DNA of 64,000 nucleotides from Helicobacter cinaedi CCUG 18818 = ATCC BAA-847 (lineage in GTDB: Bacteria; Campylobacterota; Campylobacteria; Campylobacterales; Helicobacteraceae), in contig NZ_DS990391.1 of NCBI RefSeq assembly GCF_000155475.1, positions 631,318 through 695,317 of the forward strand, in the 5' to 3' direction. The notes beneath the pieces were generated by a model that saw only the letters and a list, made by a program, of their open reading frames with translations, made no database searches and was not told where the DNA came from. Below, in pieces: positions 28,814-38,324 of this stretch (positions within the stretch are counted from its first letter, which is position 1; the number at the start of each line of letters is the position of its first letter). The translations under genes were made by a program, and so were the position numbers.

Positions 28814-29932
28814 TCAAACTTTCGCTTTTTTAGACTTTTGCGTTATCTCGCCATTTTCACGCTTGATTTTCTCTCGTAATTGTCCGCACGCCGCACTAAT
28901 ATCAATCCCCTTAGATTCTCGTATCGTGCAGAGCAATCCTTTTTTGACTAAAAAATCAGCAAAAGCCCTTACATCTTCCATAAGTGGGCGTTCAAATTCA
29001 CTTCCCTCGTGCGGATTAAACAAAATAAGATTCACCTTTGCCTTAATCCCATTCAACAAAGCAAGGAGTTTTTTTGCAGCCTTTATATCATCATTCACAC
29101 CCTTTATCATCAGGTATTCAAACATCACCCGCTTCCTGCTATCCACAGGAAAGGCTCTTACTTCATTCAAAACTTCAGCGATATTATATGCCTTGTTAAT
29201 AGGCATAAGCTTGGAGCGGAGTTCATCGCTCACAGCGTGAAGAGAAATGGCAAGTTGCACACCAAGATTCAGCTCTCCTAGCTCTTTAATCTTTGGGGCG
29301 ATGCCACTTGTAGAAATCGTCTGCCGCCTAGCAGAGATACTTAGCCCATCTAGCTCGGCTAGAATCTTGATAGCTTGAGACACATTAGCAAGGTTATGCA
29401 GCGGTTCTCCCATTCCCATATACACGATATTTACTCGCTTATTTGGGGCAATGTTTGAATCTCTTTTCATCATCACCACCTGCTCTACTATCTCCCCCGC
29501 ATTCAAATTCCGCACAAACCCGCCCTTTGCGGTAAAGCAAAACGCACAGCCCACCTTACAGCCAATTTGACTAGAAAGGCACATTGTCCATTTTTCACCT
29601 TTCACAATTTCGCCACTCTCATCAAGCTCTTTACTCTTCATTTGGATAAGCACAGATTCAAAGGTATGCCCATCTTTTGTTTGAAACAAATATTTCTTAC
29701 TCCCATCGCTACTTTTTTCAATTTGCACAGGTGTGATTTGTGAGATAATAAAATGCGATTGCAAATGCTCCTGCATAGCCTTAGAAATATTATCCATTAG
29801 AGCGATATTATTTTCATAGCGATGATAGAGCCAGTGATACACTTGCTTGGCACGAAACGAGGGGGAAAGCAAAGATTTTAGCTCATTAAGCGTATAAGCA
29901 TAAAGACTTGGCTTAGATTCTAGAATCCCCAC
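28814..29932 (-). CDS. rlmN: 23S rRNA/tRNA adenine-C2 methyltransferase RlmN
   Basis: Radical SAM enzyme that methylates A2503 of 23S rRNA and A37 of some tRNAs. It has 372 residues, with the radical SAM cluster CKVGCAFC (about 119-126), GMGEPLHN (about 172-179), TISTSGI and the C-terminal ISAACGQLR containing the catalytic cysteine. It starts at GTG (29932), one base shared with the stop of the upstream gene (TAGTG), so the two are translationally coupled. Confidence 0.96.
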   Translation of the reverse strand: MGILESKPSLYAYTLNELKSLLSPSFRAKQVYHWLYHRYENNIALMDNISKAMQEHLQSHFIISQITPVQIEKSSDGSKKYLFQTKDGHTFESVLIQMKSKELDESGEIVKGEKWTMCLSSQIGCKVGCAFCFTAKGGFVRNLNAGEIVEQVVMMKRDSNIAPNKRVNIVYMGMGEPLHNLANVSQAIKILAELDGLSISARRQTISTSGIAPKIKELGELNLGVQLAISLHAVSDELRSKLMPINKAYNIAEVLNEVRAFPVDSRKRVMFEYLMIKGVNDDIKAAKKLLALLNGIKAKVNLILFNPHEGSEFERPLMEDVRAFADFLVKKGLLCTIRESKGIDISAACGQLREKIKRENGEITQKSKKAKV

Positions 29933-30519
29933 TACAGTCCCTTATGTTTAGCAAGATTTATAGAGATTTGTTGGATTAGCTCACTATGATGGGATAAAAT
30001 CTCCTTGACTTTGTGATGATTTGCCATAAACTCATTATGTGCATTTTGATGTGTGTAATTACTCACGCAAAACACACCAAAACAAGGAATATTAAAATAT
30101 TGAGCGACTTTCATAATGCTAAAAAACTCCATATTTTCAAGCAAGATTCCAGCTTTAGCAAATCGCAGGGCAAGATTCTCATCTGTGGTGATGTAATTTG
30201 AGCTATTGATAATGGCTTTGTTTGCAAATGTTTCATATGAAACATTTTCCTGCAAGATTCCACTTTGGATATGATTATCTAGCGGCGTGTAAGCTTTATC
30301 CTGCAAAAAGCTCAACTCGATTTGTGTCGCACTATCAGCAATATACAAATCAAAAAGCTTCACTTCCTTGCTATACGCCCCAGCACTGCCTATAAACACG
30401 AGAGAATCTACACTTTCCTTTTGACAGATTTGCATTAGCCCTATGGCACTCTCCACAAGCCCAACGCCTAATGACTTCGCAAAGCTAAAATCTTCTCCAT
30501 TTCCAGCACAGACTATCAT
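29932..30519 (-). CDS. Nucleoside phosphorylase-fold protein
   Basis: About 195 residues from the ATG at 30519, [16 protein letters not shown]; a longer start at 30555 would overlap hisF. The layout is that of the PNP/UDP phosphorylase superfamily: [10 protein letters not shown] (phosphate loop-like) and the nucleoside-side segment [15 protein letters not shown] (cf. VEME.F). It may salvage purine nucleosides or a futalosine-type intermediate, but the substrate is uncertain. It sits 11 bp after hisF and is fused to rlmN by a 1-bp overlap. Inside its coding sequence lies the second parS-like palindrome (30226-30247), encoding NVSYETF. Confidence 0.75.
   Translation of the reverse strand: MIVCAGNGEDFSFAKSLGVGLVESAIGLMQICQKESVDSLVFIGSAGAYSKEVKLFDLYIADSATQIELSFLQDKAYTPLDNHIQSGILQENVSYETFANKAIINSSNYITTDENLALRFAKAGILLENMEFFSIMKVAQYFNIPCFGVFCVSNYTHQNAHNEFMANHHKVKEILSHHSELIQQISINLAKHKGL
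30229..30244. promoter_or_regulatory. Second parS-like palindrome, inside the nucleoside phosphorylase-like gene
   Basis: TGTTTCATATGAAACA, identical to the core at 28742-28757 and embedded in a 22-bp perfect palindrome (30226-30247). It differs from the classical ParB site only at the two central bases. Being kept intact inside coding DNA argues for a DNA-level function. Confidence 0.6.
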
Positions 30520-30530
30520 ACGCCCACCCC

Positions 30531-31289
30531 CTATACTCTCACAGGAATCTTGCATTCAACAAGATATTGTTTCAAATCTGCTATGGCAATTTCTTTGTAA
30601 TGAAACACACTTGCAGCTAATGCCGCACTTGCTCCAGATTCAAACACATCGGCAAAGTCCTGCATCTTCCCCGCTCCGCCACTTGCGATTAACGGCACGG
30701 GGATACTATCCGCCACAGCTTCTATCATCAATCTATCATAGCCATTTTTTGTCCCATCAGCGTCCATACTTGTAAGCAGAATCTCCCCTGCTCCCCTATC
30801 GCACACTTCTTTTATCCATTCAAGCAAGTTTTTTCCGCTATCTATCCGCCCACCATTAAGATAGACATTCCACGAGCCACTTGGCGATTTTTTCGCATCA
30901 ATAGCCACCACGATACATTGAGAGCCAAACTTCTTAGCCCCTTCATTAATAAGAGCAGGATTCTTAATCGCCGCACTATTTAAGCTAACCTTATCACACC
31001 CCGCATACAACAAAGCCGATATATCCTCAAGCGATCCCACTCCGCCACCAACGCTAAAAGGGATAAATGTAACTTGAGCGATTTTCTCCACCACATCAAG
31101 CATTGTTTTGCGTTTTTCATAACTCGCAGAAATATCAAGCAGCACCAGCTCATCAGCACCCTCATCATTATATGCTTTTGCAATCTCCACAGGATCGCCC
31201 GCATCTTTTAAATCCACAAAATTCACACCCTTCACCACGCGTCCATCTTTGACATCAAGGCAGGGGATAATTCTTTTCGCAAGGCTCAT
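30531..31289 (-). CDS. hisF: Imidazole glycerol phosphate synthase subunit HisF
   Basis: Cyclase subunit that, with HisH, closes the imidazole ring in histidine synthesis. (beta/alpha)8 barrel of about 252 residues. It begins [24 protein letters not shown] with the catalytic Asp in CLDVKDG and a second one in [27 protein letters not shown] is the phosphate loop. The ATG at 31289 is supported by a GGAG 10 nt upstream. Other his genes are not in the window. Confidence 0.96.
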   Translation of the reverse strand: MSLAKRIIPCLDVKDGRVVKGVNFVDLKDAGDPVEIAKAYNDEGADELVLLDISASYEKRKTMLDVVEKIAQVTFIPFSVGGGVGSLEDISALLYAGCDKVSLNSAAIKNPALINEGAKKFGSQCIVVAIDAKKSPSGSWNVYLNGGRIDSGKNLLEWIKEVCDRGAGEILLTSMDADGTKNGYDRLMIEAVADSIPVPLIASGGAGKMQDFADVFESGASAALAASVFHYKEIAIADLKQYLVECKIPVRV

Positions 31290-31426
31290 TAAATTTAACT
31301 CCATTATCAATCAAAGAAATAATCAAATAGCAGATTCACATCTCACATAAAATCTTAAAATGTAGCATTTAGCGTGTATCATAGCCAAATACTCCTTAAT
31401 AAAATAAAATATTTGCATATTTTTAC

Positions 31427-31432
31427 TATAAT
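31427..31432 (+). promoter_or_regulatory. TATAAT -10 box upstream of ksgA
   Basis: Perfect TATAAT 36 bp before the ksgA start, in the AT-rich divergent region between hisF and ksgA. Confidence 0.6.
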
Positions 31433-31468
31433 TGATTTTTCTAAAATAAAGGTTAGGGCTTTGAGCAA

Positions 31469-32359
31469 ATGCAGAATCTTGCACATCACGCCAAAAAGCG
31501 TTTAGGACAGAACTTTTTGCAAGATTCTCACTATATTCATAAGATTGTCCAATCCATTCCCACTTTGCCTATTCAGTGCGTTGAAATTGGGGTTGGCTTG
31601 GGTGATTTGACACAAGAGCTATTGAAAATAGAATCCTTGATAGCCTATGAAGTCGATTTAGACTTATGTTCTTTACTTAATGAAAAATTTTCTAAGCAAA
31701 TAGAGAGTGGGCGATTACACATCATTTATGAAGATGTTTTAAATCGCCCATCACAACAAGCGTGGTTACACACACAAGAGTATAAGGTTGTCTCAAATCT
31801 TCCTTATTACATCGCCACACATATTATCGTGCGTCTTTTGCATGATAGATTCTGTCGTGGCTTTATCGTAATGACACAAAAGGAAGTCGCACAAAAGTTC
31901 TGTGCCAAAAGTGGTGAAAAAGAGTTTTGTGCTTTAAGCGTTTTAGTTGAGAGTTTAGGCACAGCAGAATTGCTTTTTGATGTGCCAAAGGAAGCATTCT
32001 CCCCTATACCCAAAGTAACCTCATCAGTCTTTGTGATACATAAAAATCCATTACAGGGAAATGCGGATTTCTCTCTCTGTGATTTGGAAGCTTTTTTAAA
32101 ACTTGCCTTTTGCTCACCACGCAAAACACTTGCTAAAAATCTTTCTTTATCCTTTGATAAAAAAAGCGTTGAGTTAGCTTTAGAATCTGCAAATGTGAAG
32201 CCAAATGCAAGAGCACACGAAGTAAAGACAGAAAGTTTTCACCATATTTTAAACACTCTCAAAAAAGGAAATGATAATGGAGGACAAGAAAATGCAGGAG
32301 AAAGAAACAATGGAAAAAAAAACACCAGAGCAGAGCAGCCAAGTCAGCAGATTCAGTAA
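31469..32359 (+). CDS. ksgA: 16S rRNA dimethyladenosine transferase KsgA (RsmA)
   Basis: Dimethylates A1518/A1519 of 16S rRNA late in small-subunit assembly. The start is AKKRLGQNFLQDSHYIHKIV. SAM-binding motif I is VEIGVGLGDLTQEL (about 38-51), and the catalytic NLPYYIAT (about 110-117) matches the NLPY motif. The protein has 296 residues; the last ~25, very polar, run out of frame over the start of rnj for 83 bp and are probably a non-conserved tail. First gene of ksgA-rnj-kdsD. Confidence 0.96.
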   Translation: MQNLAHHAKKRLGQNFLQDSHYIHKIVQSIPTLPIQCVEIGVGLGDLTQELLKIESLIAYEVDLDLCSLLNEKFSKQIESGRLHIIYEDVLNRPSQQAWLHTQEYKVVSNLPYYIATHIIVRLLHDRFCRGFIVMTQKEVAQKFCAKSGEKEFCALSVLVESLGTAELLFDVPKEAFSPIPKVTSSVFVIHKNPLQGNADFSLCDLEAFLKLAFCSPRKTLAKNLSLSFDKKSVELALESANVKPNARAHEVKTESFHHILNTLKKGNDNGGQENAGERNNGKKNTRAEQPSQQIQ

Positions 32360-34415
32360 ATTCACAGATAGATTCAAGAAAAAAAGCCCAGAGGAACAAG
32401 CCAATGATATGACTTCGGATTCTACAGAATCTAGCCAAAATCAAGCAAAGAATTTTCACAATCGCTTCAAGCAAAGAGATTCTAAAAATTACGCAAACAC
32501 GCAGGGCAATGCACAAACTGACACGCAAAGCAATACAAATCAAGGGCAAAAAAACTTTGAAAAAAGACGATGGCAAGGCAAAAATCCCCACGCTCAACAC
32601 AACAAAGCCCAAAATGATGAAAGCATAAATGGAATCCGCGAAGTAAGAGATGTAAATGAAAAAGGCAATCTAGGCTTACACAAAGATTTAAAAAGGGGTG
32701 TGGAAGCAAATGAGAAAATCCAACGCCAAAGCCTTAATGCCCACAACAAGCTTAATCTCAACACAAAAGCAAGTGTGCGTATCACACCACTTGGTGGGCT
32801 TGGCGAAATTGGTGGAAATATCACCGTGATTGAAACACAAGATTCAGCTATCGTCATTGATGTGGGTATGAGCTTCCCTAATGAAGATATGCACGGCGTG
32901 GATATTCTCGTGCCAGATTTTAGCTATCTTTTTGCGATTAAAGACAAGATTGCTGGAGTTATCATCACTCACGCACACGAAGACCATATAGGTGCTGTGC
33001 CTTATCTTTTTAAACTCTTACAATTCCCTATCTATGGCACACCACTGCCACTTGGTATGATAGGAAGCAAGTTTGATGAGCACGGGCTAAAAAAATTCCG
33101 CTCATTTTTCAAAATTGTTGAAAAACGCAAACCCATAAAGATCGGTGCATTTGAAGTAGAGTGGATTAATATCACGCATTCCATTATTGATGCTTCCGCC
33201 CTTGCCATACGCACAGAAGCAGGTGTGATTATCCACACCGGCGATTTTAAGATAGACCACACCCCTGTGGATAATCTCCCCACCGATTTACACCGCCTAG
33301 CTCATTATGGAGAAGAAGGCGTTATGCTCTTACTTAGCGATTCTACAAACTCCCACCGCAGCGGAGTAACGCCCAGCGAAGCAAGTGTAGGACCGACATT
33401 TGAGACATTATTCAAACAAGCCCAAGGGCGTGTAATTATGAGCACATTCTCTTCAAATATTCATCGCGTGTATCAAGCCATAACTCACGGGCTAAAATAC
33501 AACCGCAAAGTCGCCGTCATTGGGCGATCAATGGAGAAGAATCTTGAACTTGCTAGAGAGCTAGGCTACATTGACTTGCCGCAAAATATTTTTATTGAAG
33601 CACACGAAGTGGAAAAATACCCTGATGAAGAAGTATTGATTGTAACAACAGGCTCTCAAGGCGAGACAATGAGTGCGTTATATCGTATGGCGACAGATGA
33701 GCATAGACATATTAAAATTAAGCCAAGCGATATGGTGATTATCTCTGCTAAAGCCATTCCGGGCAACGAAGGCTCTGTTTCCACCGTGCTTAATTTCCTT
33801 ATGAAAGCCGGAGCGAAAGTGGCTTACCAAGACTTTAGCGAGATTCACGTAAGCGGACACGCCGCACAAGAAGAACAAAAGCTAATGCTACGACTTGTGA
33901 AGCCAAAATTCTTTCTGCCAGTGCACGGAGAATACAATCACATCGCTAGACATAAGCAAACTGCCATTGCTTGTGGGGTAATGGAGAAAAATATCCTGCT
34001 TATGGAAGATGGCGATCAAATAGAAGTCAATCCCAGCTATATGAAAAAAATCCGCAGTGTCAAAAATGGCAAAACATTTATTGATAATCAAATCAACCGC
34101 CAAATTGAAAATGATGTCGTGCTTGACAGACAGGCTTTAGCAAGTGATGGCATTGTGATTATTTCAGCTAAAATTAGCAAAGATCGCAAGATTTTGGAGA
34201 CAAAAATCACAAGCTACGGACTTGTAGCGGACAAGGAAGATAAAGGCTTTGAAAAAGAGATGAATGACACACTTGAATTTGTGGTGAAAAACTTCAAGGT
34301 AGAAGGCTTTAATGCGAAGAATCTTGAAAATGAAGTGCATAACACATTCAAGCGACATATTTTCAAAAAAGTCAAAAAATATCCAACCATTGTGCCGATG
34401 ATTTATGTCATCTAA
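32277..34415 (+). CDS. rnj: Ribonuclease J
   Basis: Metallo-beta-lactamase/beta-CASP RNase, the main RNA-decay enzyme of Helicobacter, with endo- and 5'-exonuclease activity. About 712 residues. The N-terminal ~160 are a disordered, Q/N/K-rich extension, as known in Helicobacter. The core starts VRITPLGGLGEIGGN. The metal-binding motif is ITHAHEDHIGAVPYL (about 225); others are HTGDFKID, LLSDSTNS, VTTGSQGE and HGEYNH. I choose the ATG at 32277 because AAGGA stands 8-9 nt upstream. It overlaps ksgA and precedes kdsD by 27 bp. Confidence 0.96.
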   Translation: MEDKKMQEKETMEKKTPEQSSQVSRFSKFTDRFKKKSPEEQANDMTSDSTESSQNQAKNFHNRFKQRDSKNYANTQGNAQTDTQSNTNQGQKNFEKRRWQGKNPHAQHNKAQNDESINGIREVRDVNEKGNLGLHKDLKRGVEANEKIQRQSLNAHNKLNLNTKASVRITPLGGLGEIGGNITVIETQDSAIVIDVGMSFPNEDMHGVDILVPDFSYLFAIKDKIAGVIITHAHEDHIGAVPYLFKLLQFPIYGTPLPLGMIGSKFDEHGLKKFRSFFKIVEKRKPIKIGAFEVEWINITHSIIDASALAIRTEAGVIIHTGDFKIDHTPVDNLPTDLHRLAHYGEEGVMLLLSDSTNSHRSGVTPSEASVGPTFETLFKQAQGRVIMSTFSSNIHRVYQAITHGLKYNRKVAVIGRSMEKNLELARELGYIDLPQNIFIEAHEVEKYPDEEVLIVTTGSQGETMSALYRMATDEHRHIKIKPSDMVIISAKAIPGNEGSVSTVLNFLMKAGAKVAYQDFSEIHVSGHAAQEEQKLMLRLVKPKFFLPVHGEYNHIARHKQTAIACGVMEKNILLMEDGDQIEVNPSYMKKIRSVKNGKTFIDNQINRQIENDVVLDRQALASDGIVIISAKISKDRKILETKITSYGLVADKEDKGFEKEMNDTLEFVVKNFKVEGFNAKNLENEVHNTFKRHIFKKVKKYPTIVPMIYVI

Positions 34416-34442
34416 ATCCTTGAAATACTTAAAGGACGCATA

Positions 34443-35414
34443 ATGAAAAGTCTCAATTACGCAGAGATTGCAAAAGAAGTGCTAGAGATAGAATCTCAAG
34501 CCCTGCTTGAAGCTATAAAACGCATAAATGGAGCGGAACTTGAAGCGATTGTAGAAAAGATTTTTCATTCTCGTGGGAAGCTTGTCGTATGCGGTGTAGG
34601 CAAAAGTGGGCTTATTGGTGTAAAAATCTCTGCCACGCTTTCAAGCACAGGCACACCAAGCGTTTTCTTACACCCCACAGAAGCACTGCACGGGGATTTG
34701 GGAATGTTACAAAAAGATGATATTCTCCTTGCCATTAGTTATAGTGGGAAAAGTGAAGAACTCCTTAGCATTATTCCGCATATCAAACGCTTTGGTAATA
34801 CTATCATCACAATGAGCAGAGACAAGCTCTCGCCCTTATCCGCTTTGGGCGATTATTTTTTAGACATTAGCATTAAGCGTGAAGCCTGTCCACTTAATAT
34901 CGCCCCTACAAGCTCCACAACGCTTACCCTTGCCCTTGGCGATGTGTTAGCCGTGTGCCTTATGAAAAGACGAGCATTTAAGGCGGAAAATTTTGCCTCT
35001 TTTCACCCCGGCGGAGCGTTAGGCAAACAGCTTTTTGTCAAGCTTAAAGACTTAATGCAAACGCAAGATTTGCCTATTATCCCGCCAGAAATGCCCCTAT
35101 CTCAAGCTATTATCATTATGAGCCAAAAGCGACTTGGCAATGCCATTATTGCTAAAGATAATGTGATTTGGGGGATTTTAAGCGATGGGGATTTAAGACG
35201 CGCAATGATGAAGCAAGACTTTAGCTTAGAATCTCAGGTCGGTGCTTACGCTACACAAAATCCAAAAGTATGCGATACGCCCGATATTCTAGCCTATGAT
35301 GCGCTCAAAATGATGGAAGATAATAAGATTCAGCTCCTTGTCATCACAGATAAGCACAGACACATACAAGGTGCAATACACTTGCATACGCTCATCAGTG
35401 CAGGACTGAAATAA
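34443..35414 (+). CDS. kdsD: Arabinose-5-phosphate isomerase KdsD (SIS-CBS)
   Basis: Converts ribulose-5-phosphate to arabinose-5-phosphate for Kdo synthesis of lipopolysaccharide. 323 residues: a SIS sugar-isomerase domain (about 30-170, with VVCGVGKSGLIGVKISATLSS, LHPTEALHGDLG and AISYSGKSEE), then two CBS domains (about 205-323). The TSSTTLTLALGD and FHPGGALGKQL segments are characteristic. Co-transcribed with rnj. Confidence 0.95.
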   Translation: MKSLNYAEIAKEVLEIESQALLEAIKRINGAELEAIVEKIFHSRGKLVVCGVGKSGLIGVKISATLSSTGTPSVFLHPTEALHGDLGMLQKDDILLAISYSGKSEELLSIIPHIKRFGNTIITMSRDKLSPLSALGDYFLDISIKREACPLNIAPTSSTTLTLALGDVLAVCLMKRRAFKAENFASFHPGGALGKQLFVKLKDLMQTQDLPIIPPEMPLSQAIIIMSQKRLGNAIIAKDNVIWGILSDGDLRRAMMKQDFSLESQVGAYATQNPKVCDTPDILAYDALKMMEDNKIQLLVITDKHRHIQGAIHLHTLISAGLK

Positions 35415-35440
35415 GCCTAAACCAACAAAAAGGAGTGAAA

Positions 35441-35680
35441 ATGTGGGAAAAAATAGATGAAATTTTTAAAAGCATAGAAGATATACGCGATGACATTAAT
35501 ATCTTGCTTAATATTGCTAAAATCTCGCTTGTGGATTATATTATGATTAAACGCGGCTCACAGGATATGCCCGAACATCTTAGCTTTGATTTACTCGCAC
35601 AAATTGATGTTGAGATTGATAAACTTAAGGCACAAATTGATTCTCTTAACCGCTTAAAACGCGAACTGCTTGTATTCTAG
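35441..35680 (+). CDS. Small coiled-coil protein of unknown function
   Basis: 79 residues from ATG at 35441, with AAGGAG at 35430-35435. It is almost all helical, with heptad-like patterning (MWEKIDEIFKSIEDIRDDIN ... IDVEIDKLKAQIDSLNRLKREL). No signal peptide or membrane helix. It lies 26 bp after kdsD and is likely the last gene of that operon. It is not recognised. Confidence 0.75.
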   Translation: MWEKIDEIFKSIEDIRDDINILLNIAKISLVDYIMIKRGSQDMPEHLSFDLLAQIDVEIDKLKAQIDSLNRLKRELLVF

Positions 35681-35708
35681 ATTCTAGGCTTTTAGGATTT
35701 GCAATACC

Positions 35709-35842
35709 CACAAAAACACCACTGCGAAAGTATTTTTGAGTTAGAATCGGGACTTTGCGAGACTTGTGCGAGAAGCTTACTTTAAGTAAGTGCCGAAACA
35801 CAAGGTGAAGCAATCGCCGATTCTAGCCAAAAGACAACGCAG
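35709..35842. repeat. ~134-bp dispersed repeat, copy 1
   Basis: Starts CACAAAAACACCACTGCGAA and ends AAAAGACAACGCAG; the copy at 42578-42712 has the same ends and nearly the same length but a different middle. Inside is a short hairpin (CTTACTTTAAGTAAG, about 35778-35793). It fills the gap between the small coiled-coil gene and the end of folK. Confidence 0.7.
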
Positions 35843-35845
35843 AAT

Positions 35846-36379
35846 CTAACACAAAGATTCTATAAAACTCATCGGCAGCATTACTGAACTCCTTTGCGTG
35901 TAGAATCTATGTGGCACATACAAATGCTTCCATTGCAGATTCAAAGTATTAAATAAAATCAAATCCACATCTAATGTGCGGGGTGCGTTTTTAAATGCCC
36001 TTTTACGCTCACGCCCAAAGCGTCTTTCCATATAAAACATAAGCCCAAATATTTCTACCAAACTTAAATTACTCTCACACAGCAACACTACATTATAAAA
36101 GTCATTTTGCAGGGCAAAGCCAAAGGGCGGATTACGCCAAATAGGAGAGCTTTGCAAAACACGAATGCGTGAGTGTGAATCTAGCCAAGCAAAAGCAGAT
36201 TCTAAAATCTCCACACTGCCCCTATTTTTCAAAGCCATATTTGAGCCAAGCCCCAAGACAAATACATTTCGACACGCCTTGTAAGAGCTAGATTTAAAAT
36301 TTTTGTGTTTAAAAAACTTATATGTATAAGGATAGTGCTTTGAGCTTAGAATCTTCACGCCTTTCGTTACACCTTTCAT
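35846..36379 (-). CDS. folK: Hydroxymethyl-dihydropterin pyrophosphokinase FolK
   Basis: Transfers pyrophosphate from ATP to 6-hydroxymethyl-7,8-dihydropterin in folate synthesis. 177 residues; the conserved part begins VFVLGLGSNM (about 40) and includes SSPIWRNPPFGF.LQ..FYN, FYMERRFGRERKRAFKNAPRTLDVDL and the final PHRF. The first ~35 residues are a basic extension; a later start was not evident. Its 3' end abuts the dispersed repeat. Confidence 0.92.
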   Translation of the reverse strand: MKGVTKGVKILSSKHYPYTYKFFKHKNFKSSSYKACRNVFVLGLGSNMALKNRGSVEILESAFAWLDSHSRIRVLQSSPIWRNPPFGFALQNDFYNVVLLCESNLSLVEIFGLMFYMERRFGRERKRAFKNAPRTLDVDLILFNTLNLQWKHLYVPHRFYTQRSSVMLPMSFIESLC

Positions 36380-36454
36380 TTCTTTACGCCTTGCCTTTGT
36401 ATTTGTGAAAACATTATAGAATCTTAGCCCAAATTTACTTCACAAAGGATATAG

Positions 36455-37195
36455 ATGAAAAAGATTCTTCTCTCTCTTAGCCTTATCTCTAGCTTTATTT
36501 CTAGTCTTGCTTTGGCGGCGAATTTTGAGCAAACCCTGCAAGAGACAATCAAATATAGCACCAAACAAAACGCAAAAATCCTAAAAATCCAAGATCTTAA
36601 ATCCACGCCAAACATTAAACTCGTGCTGATTGAAGTAGGTAAAATGCAAGTGCCGATTTTTGCAAGTAGCGATGGACGGGTGGTTATAGGTGTGTCAAAT
36701 GTCTTTTTCTCTAGCAATAATGAGGATATGGGAGCGGTAGGCTCACTCATTAAGCAAACGCAAAACGACACCCCCGATGATGAAAAGCTAAGCAAATTTT
36801 TTAAGCAGATTCCAAAAGATGACTACATCATTTTAGAATCTAAAAACAAAAATAGTAAAAAAATCACCTACATTATCTCCGATCCCAACTGCCCAAGCTG
36901 TCAAAAAGAGCTAAAAAACATTGATAAACACCTAGCAGATTCTAATGTCTATATGCTGATTGTGGGCTTTGTGGGTAAAGATTCACCTTTGAAGGCAAGT
37001 ATGCTACGAGAAAGGGCAGCTGATATGAAAGATAATAAGCAAAAACTCGCCCTTTTGCAAGAAGTCTATACACCAAATTCCAAAGTGCCTTCAAGCTTTA
37101 TTAATATTGATATCAAAGACACAATGCGTCTTAATCAAAAGACTATGGAAGCAGGCATTAAAAGTGTGCCTTTTATTTTTGAGAGTGAAAAATAA
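36455..37195 (+). CDS. Periplasmic thiol:disulfide interchange protein, DsbC/DsbG-like
   Basis: 246 residues with a signal peptide (about 1-21, ending LALAA), an N-terminal dimerisation-like domain and a thioredoxin domain with the active site [11 protein letters not shown] (about 148-158) and a cis-proline region KSVPFIF near the end. It would oxidise or isomerise disulfides in the periplasm. CPSC is unlike the common CGYC of DsbC or CPHC of DsbA. AAAGGA precedes the start. It is divergent from folK. Confidence 0.83.
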   Translation: MKKILLSLSLISSFISSLALAANFEQTLQETIKYSTKQNAKILKIQDLKSTPNIKLVLIEVGKMQVPIFASSDGRVVIGVSNVFFSSNNEDMGAVGSLIKQTQNDTPDDEKLSKFFKQIPKDDYIILESKNKNSKKITYIISDPNCPSCQKELKNIDKHLADSNVYMLIVGFVGKDSPLKASMLRERAADMKDNKQKLALLQEVYTPNSKVPSSFINIDIKDTMRLNQKTMEAGIKSVPFIFESEK

Positions 37196-37247
37196 GGCTT
37201 AAAGCCCCAAAAACTCACCCCTACAAGATTCTATGCTTTTCACATTT

Positions 37248-37278
37248 CTTAGATTCTAAACTAGAATCTAAGCTTTTT
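37248..37278 (+). terminator. Rho-independent terminator made of inverted AGATTCTA words
   Basis: CTTAGATTCTA (37248-37258), loop AAC, TAGAATCTAAG (37262-37272), then a T-run at 37274-37278. An 11-bp perfect stem about 50 bp after the Dsb-like gene. Confidence 0.75.
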
Positions 37279-37386
37279 GCCACAAACTTACCCTTGCTTT
37301 ACACTTTTTATTCCAAGATTTAAAAGTTGTTTTTTGTAGGATTGATTTACCTTTCTACCAAAGGAATTTACACAAAAAAGACACTT

Positions 37387-37569
37387 ATGAGAAAGTTATT
37401 CGTCAGTTTATTGATGATTGCAGGAATCAGTGTGAGCTGCTACGCTTTTGGCTCTGTGTTTGCTAATTTAAATCAAAACAATACTATAGATGGGTATGAT
37501 GAGTTTGTTAAGATAGCTGAAGGTGGATATGAAGGGCGAGGTGATGGTCAAAGAGTGTTTGATGAGTGA
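37387..37569 (+). CDS. Small secreted protein of unknown function
   Basis: 60 residues from ATG at 37387, beginning MRKLFVSLLMIAGISVSCYA, a signal peptide ending SCYA or a lipobox-like VSC. The mature part is short and acidic (QNNTIDGYDEFVKIAEGGYE). The next gene follows after 21 bp, so the two may be co-transcribed. No homologue is recognised. Confidence 0.55.
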   Translation: MRKLFVSLLMIAGISVSCYAFGSVFANLNQNNTIDGYDEFVKIAEGGYEGRGDGQRVFDE

Positions 37570-37590
37570 TATAGCAAATCGCTTAAAAAA

Positions 37591-37827
37591 ATGAAAACTA
37601 AAGATTTTATCAAACTCATCAACGAACTAACAGCCACATACACGGAAAATATGGGAGCAAAAGCAGGGGAAGAAGCTTGCAATATTGTAGCGATGAAATA
37701 TGTAAAAAAAGAATATGCTTACTACTTTGAACAATTTGATCATGAGCCTGATTCGTGGGCTTATACTATCTGCGATGGAAAAGACCCAATTGCAAAGTAT
37801 ATAACTGGCGAAGATGTTGATGAGTAA
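37591..37827 (+). CDS. Small acidic cytoplasmic protein of unknown function
   Basis: 78 residues, MKTKDFIKLINELTATYTEN..., acidic at the end (ITGEDVDE). No signal peptide, and no motif is recognised. The ribosome site is weak. It is one of three small genes between the Dsb-like gene and leuA. Confidence 0.55.
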   Translation: MKTKDFIKLINELTATYTENMGAKAGEEACNIVAMKYVKKEYAYYFEQFDHEPDSWAYTICDGKDPIAKYITGEDVDE

Positions 37828-37946
37828 GTAACTGGTCTAATATCTTGTGATTCTAGCTTTTTCAAGCATAGAATCACAACCCTTTAGCTTTAAAATCGCG
37901 TAAAAATAAAATGGCAATATTACATAAAATTTTATGGGAGAATCTT

Positions 37947-38159
37947 ATGCGGTATAAATTGATGATGTGCGGATTTAGCGCAATGTGTGAGGATATGCAG
38001 GAAATAAAAGATAGGCTTAAAGTCATTCCGGTAGAGCGAAGCAGACTTGAAAGCAGTGAATGCTATGTCTTTGACTTACACACTGCGGAGCGATATGCCA
38101 TACTTCCAAGTGAAAAAGGGTGGATTATCAAAAAGGCAGAATCTAGCCAAGAAAGCTAA
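37947..38159 (+). CDS. Small protein of unknown function
   Basis: 70 residues from ATG at 37947 behind GGGAG: MRYKLMMCGFSAMCEDMQEI... . It has a compact alpha/beta look and ends KKAESSQES. No motif is recognised. Confidence 0.55.
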   Translation: MRYKLMMCGFSAMCEDMQEIKDRLKVIPVERSRLESSECYVFDLHTAERYAILPSEKGWIIKKAESSQES

Positions 38160-38272
38160 TAAACCTAAGCAAGATTCTATAAAAACTCGCTAGAAAGATT
38201 CCAAATTTTCTATTCTTTGCAACTTTTGCTGATTTTGTAGAAAATTTTTATTATTTTTGTATTTTTTATTGC

Positions 38273-38299
38273 TACAATCAAAGGGCTTTTTAAGCCTTT
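38273..38299 (+). promoter_or_regulatory. leu operon promoter and 5' leader hairpin
   Basis: Extended -10 TGCTACAAT (TACAAT at 38273-38278). At about the transcription start a hairpin follows, AAAGG-(G)CTT / AAG-CCTTT (38280-38299). With no leader peptide visible in the ~45-nt leader, classical attenuation is unlikely. Confidence 0.6.
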
Positions 38300-38324
38300 G
38301 CAGCATTTTTTACAAGGAGTTTTT

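Noticed and set aside
32259-32612. Minus-strand frame over the rnj N-terminus
   Set aside because: Shadow of low-complexity coding sequence; no start signal.
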